The translations under genes and the position numbers were made by a program. The notes beneath the pieces were generated by a model. It was given only the letters and a program-made list of their open reading frames with translations, was not told the DNA's origin and did no database searches. 13,867 nt of DNA from VRUE01 sp036271315 (GTDB lineage Bacteria > Actinomycetota > Thermoleophilia > Solirubrobacterales > 70-9), in assembly GCA_036271315.1 (NCBI GenBank), contig DATBAV010000004.1:1-13867 (forward strand). The letters are read 5' to 3'. Each line of letters begins with the position of its first letter. Positions within the stretch are counted from its first letter, which is position 1. Shown one piece after another: positions 12,003-13,867 of the stretch.

Positions 12003-13166
12003 GTGGCGGACCTGACGCGTAACGCGGTCGATGTGCTGCCGGCGGGGATGCTGCAGGAGCAGCTGGATGCCGGGGCGCCGCTGCGGGTGAAGTTGGGGAT
12101 CGACCCGACCACACCCGACATCCACCTCGGCCATACGGTTGTGCTGGAGAAGCTGCGCGAGTTCCAGCAGGCGGGTCACCAGGTGGTGCTGATCGTCGGC
12201 GATTTCACCGCCCGGGTCGGCGATCCGAGCGGGCGCTCGGCGCAGCGGCCGTTGCCCTCGCCGGAGGAGATCGAGGCCAACGCCGCCACTTACCAGGAGC
12301 AGGCCTTCAAGGTGCTCGACCGCGAGCGCACCGAGGTGCGCTTCAACAGCGAGTGGCTGCGGATGGCGCCGGAGGAGCTACTCGGCCTGCTCGCCCAGAC
12401 CACGGTCGCCCGCCTGATCGAGCGCGACGACTTTCAGAAGCGCCTCGCGGCCGGCGCGCCGATCGCCGCGCTCGAGCTGCTCTACCCGCTGCTGCAGGGC
12501 TACGACTCGGTCGCGGTCGAGGCCGACATCGAGCTGGGAGGGACCGACCAGAAGTTCAACCTGCTCTTCGGTCGCGACATCCAGACCGCCTATGGCCAGA
12601 AGCCGCAGTCGATCCTGACCATGCCGATCCTGGTCGGCACCGACGGCAGCAAGAAGATGAGCAAGTCGCTGGGCAACTACATCGGCGTCACCGAGGCGCC
12701 GGAGGAGATGTTCGGCAAGACGATGCGGGTGCCCGACGCGGCGATGCCCGAGTACTTCCGGCTCGTGCTGGGTGGCGAGCCGCCCGCGGGCCTGGCACCC
12801 AACGAGGCCAAGCGCGCCCTCGCCCGCGGCATCGTCGAGCGCTTCCACGATGCCTCGACGGCGGAGGCCGCCGAGCAGCACTTCAACCGGCTCTTCGTCG
12901 AGCACGGCGCGCCCGACGAGGTCGAGGAGCTCGACCTCGGCCCCTTCGTCGGCGATAACGGCGGCGAGGTCCACCTGCCAGCGCTGATGGCCGCCGCCTT
13001 CGAGATCAGCTCGAGCGAGGCTCGGCGCCTGATCAAGCAGGGAGGCGCGAAGCTCGACGGCGAGACGATCCCCTCCGATACGCTGGATCTCGCCCAGAGT
13101 GCGCTTGACGGGCGGGTTTTGCAGGCCGGCAAGCGCCGCTTCCGCCGCCTCCAGGCGACCAGCTAG
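12003..13166 (+). CDS. tyrS: Tyrosyl-tRNA synthetase, TyrS2/TyrZ-like type
   Basis: 387 aa, a class I aminoacyl-tRNA synthetase that charges tRNA-Tyr. The HIGH-type motif is HLGH at 41-44 within LGIDPTTPDIHLGHTVVLEKL, and KMSKS is exact at 218-222, both in the ATP site. VLIVGDFTARVGDPSGRSAQRP and LYPLLQGYDSV, with ELGGTDQKFNLL, define the tyrosine and ATP pocket. These sequences place it in the shorter TyrS2 (TyrZ) branch rather than the E. coli TyrS branch. The C-terminal S4 RNA-binding domain (about 325-385) includes SSSEARRLIKQGGAKLDGE. The GTG start at 12003 gives a complete N-terminus matching that branch. No T-box or other tRNA-sensing leader is possible in the short 67-nt upstream gap. 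It is divergent from the PBP gene and lies directly before the rRNA promoter. Confidence 0.95.
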   Translation: MADLTRNAVDVLPAGMLQEQLDAGAPLRVKLGIDPTTPDIHLGHTVVLEKLREFQQAGHQVVLIVGDFTARVGDPSGRSAQRPLPSPEEIEANAATYQEQAFKVLDRERTEVRFNSEWLRMAPEELLGLLAQTTVARLIERDDFQKRLAAGAPIAALELLYPLLQGYDSVAVEADIELGGTDQKFNLLFGRDIQTAYGQKPQSILTMPILVGTDGSKKMSKSLGNYIGVTEAPEEMFGKTMRVPDAAMPEYFRLVLGGEPPAGLAPNEAKRALARGIVERFHDASTAEAAEQHFNRLFVEHGAPDEVEELDLGPFVGDNGGEVHLPALMAAAFEISSSEARRLIKQGGAKLDGETIPSDTLDLAQSALDGRVLQAGKRRFRRLQATS

Positions 13167-13192
13167 GCAAACCGCCGTCACAGCGCTATACT
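13164..13192 (+). promoter_or_regulatory. rRNA operon promoter
   Basis: TATACT at 13187-13192 is a near-perfect -10. TAGGCA at 13164-13169, exactly 17 nt upstream, matches TTGACA at 4 of 6 positions. The -35 contains the tyrS stop codon TAG (13164-13166). Transcription would start near 13199, about 250 nt before mature 16S, which is typical of an rRNA leader. Additional upstream promoters inside tyrS cannot be excluded. Confidence 0.7.
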
Positions 13193-13205
13193 CCTTCGTC
13201 CTTCT

Positions 13206-13227
13206 GGGCAAGGCCCTGGCCTGGCCC
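13206..13227 (+). other. rRNA leader hairpin near the transcript 5' end
   Basis: GGGCAAGGCC (13206-13215) can pair with GGCCTGGCCC (13218-13227), with one A-G mismatch and the innermost pair opened to give a 4-nt loop. It begins within ~10 nt of the predicted transcription start. A role in transcript stability or antitermination is inference. Confidence 0.4.
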
Positions 13228-13267
13228 GTGCGTAAGGAGCGGCGAGTCCCGCCGTGAATGGCGCAGC

Positions 13268-13281
13268 GGTCTTTGAAAACT
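13268..13281 (+). promoter_or_regulatory. rRNA antitermination boxA
   Basis: GGTCTTTGAAAACT closely matches the boxA of rRNA leaders (B. subtilis type TGTTCTTTGAAAACT). BoxA RNA is bound by NusB with S10 (NusE), which protects rRNA transcription from Rho and supports processing. Its place ~70 nt after the predicted start and ~170 nt before 16S is as expected. Confidence 0.8.
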
Positions 13282-13333
13282 GAGCAGCGTGCACCCCGCG
13301 GACATTCGTGTTCGTGGGATGTTTGAGCCCGAT

Positions 13334-13361
13334 CCACTCGGTGCGCCAGCGCGCCGGGTGG
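13334..13361 (+). other. 12-bp GC-rich hairpin in the rRNA leader
   Basis: CCACTCGGTGCG (13334-13345) pairs along its full length with CGCGCCGGGTGG (13350-13361), two pairs being G-T, around the loop CCAG. No T-run follows, so it is unlikely to be a terminator. It may be a processing or folding element of the pre-rRNA. Confidence 0.5.
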
Positions 13362-13373
13362 TCTGATTTACCC

Positions 13374-13429
13374 GTCATGCCGGTCGCCGAGTATGTGTAC
13401 CCGGCGATTTGCAATTTGCCAGGCATGAC
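13374..13429 (+). other. Nested leader stem upstream of 16S, candidate processing structure
   Basis: GTCATGCC (13374-13381) is a perfect inverted repeat of GGCATGAC (13422-13429). Inside it, TCGCCG (13384-13389) pairs with CGGCGA (13402-13407), extendable by two G-T pairs. The stem ends 21 nt before the predicted mature 16S 5' end. RNase III normally cuts a stem made with the 3' flank of 16S, which is outside the window, so these bases might instead pair there. Confidence 0.45.
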
Positions 13430-13450
13430 AGCTCTCTGTAAGAAGTACCT

Positions 13451-13867
<417 letters not shown>

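Noticed and set aside
13167..13450. A tRNA gene between tyrS and 16S.
   Set aside because: No GGTTCRA-type T arm with a matching acceptor stem and anticodon arm could be found; hairpins here fit an rRNA leader better.

Overview
The window is a GC-rich actinobacterial chromosome segment. The start of a 16S rRNA gene at the right end reads like class Thermoleophilia, probably Solirubrobacterales. A secreted protein with the N-terminal pattern LTYSNVIATMALFLALGG and many V-T-x-x-K-L repeats also fits that group. Placement is from recalled sequence patterns, not from a search.

Layout: (1) 1-3087, + strand: the 3' half of leuC, then leuD, a class I SAM methyltransferase whose ATG overlaps the leuD stop, and leuB. 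(2) 3084-3866, - strand: a secreted protein with eleven tandem decapeptides. It meets leuB tail to tail, the two stop codons sharing one CTAG. (3) 3950-9681, + strand: ilvE, a possible 15-codon leader ORF with two hairpins, cimA (citramalate synthase), a DegT-family aminotransferase, argH and a 3-methyladenine DNA glycosylase gene. The last four are joined by 1-4 nt overlaps and look like one operon. (4) 9668-11935, - strand: a class A penicillin-binding protein, convergent with the glycosylase gene and divergent from tyrS. (5) 12003-13166, + strand: tyrS. (6) 13164-13450: an rRNA promoter overlapping the tyrS stop codon, a boxA and a highly structured leader. (7) 13451-13867: the first ~417 nt of 16S rRNA, cut by the window end.

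How the genes work together: CimA makes citramalate from pyruvate and acetyl-CoA, LeuCD isomerises it, LeuB oxidises and decarboxylates it to 2-oxobutyrate, and IlvE does the final transamination. The cluster therefore suggests a threonine-independent isoleucine route sharing LeuCDB with leucine synthesis. No leuA, ilvBN, ilvC or ilvD is in the window.

Most of the window is ordinary metabolism. The best leads are the methyltransferase inside the leu operon (possible isopropylmalate or aconitate-type ester chemistry), the small ORF and alternative hairpins before cimA, the decapeptide-repeat protein splitting the branched-chain genes, overlapping divergent -10 elements between tyrS and the PBP gene, and a 10-bp pairing between the rRNA leader and the 5' end of mature 16S.
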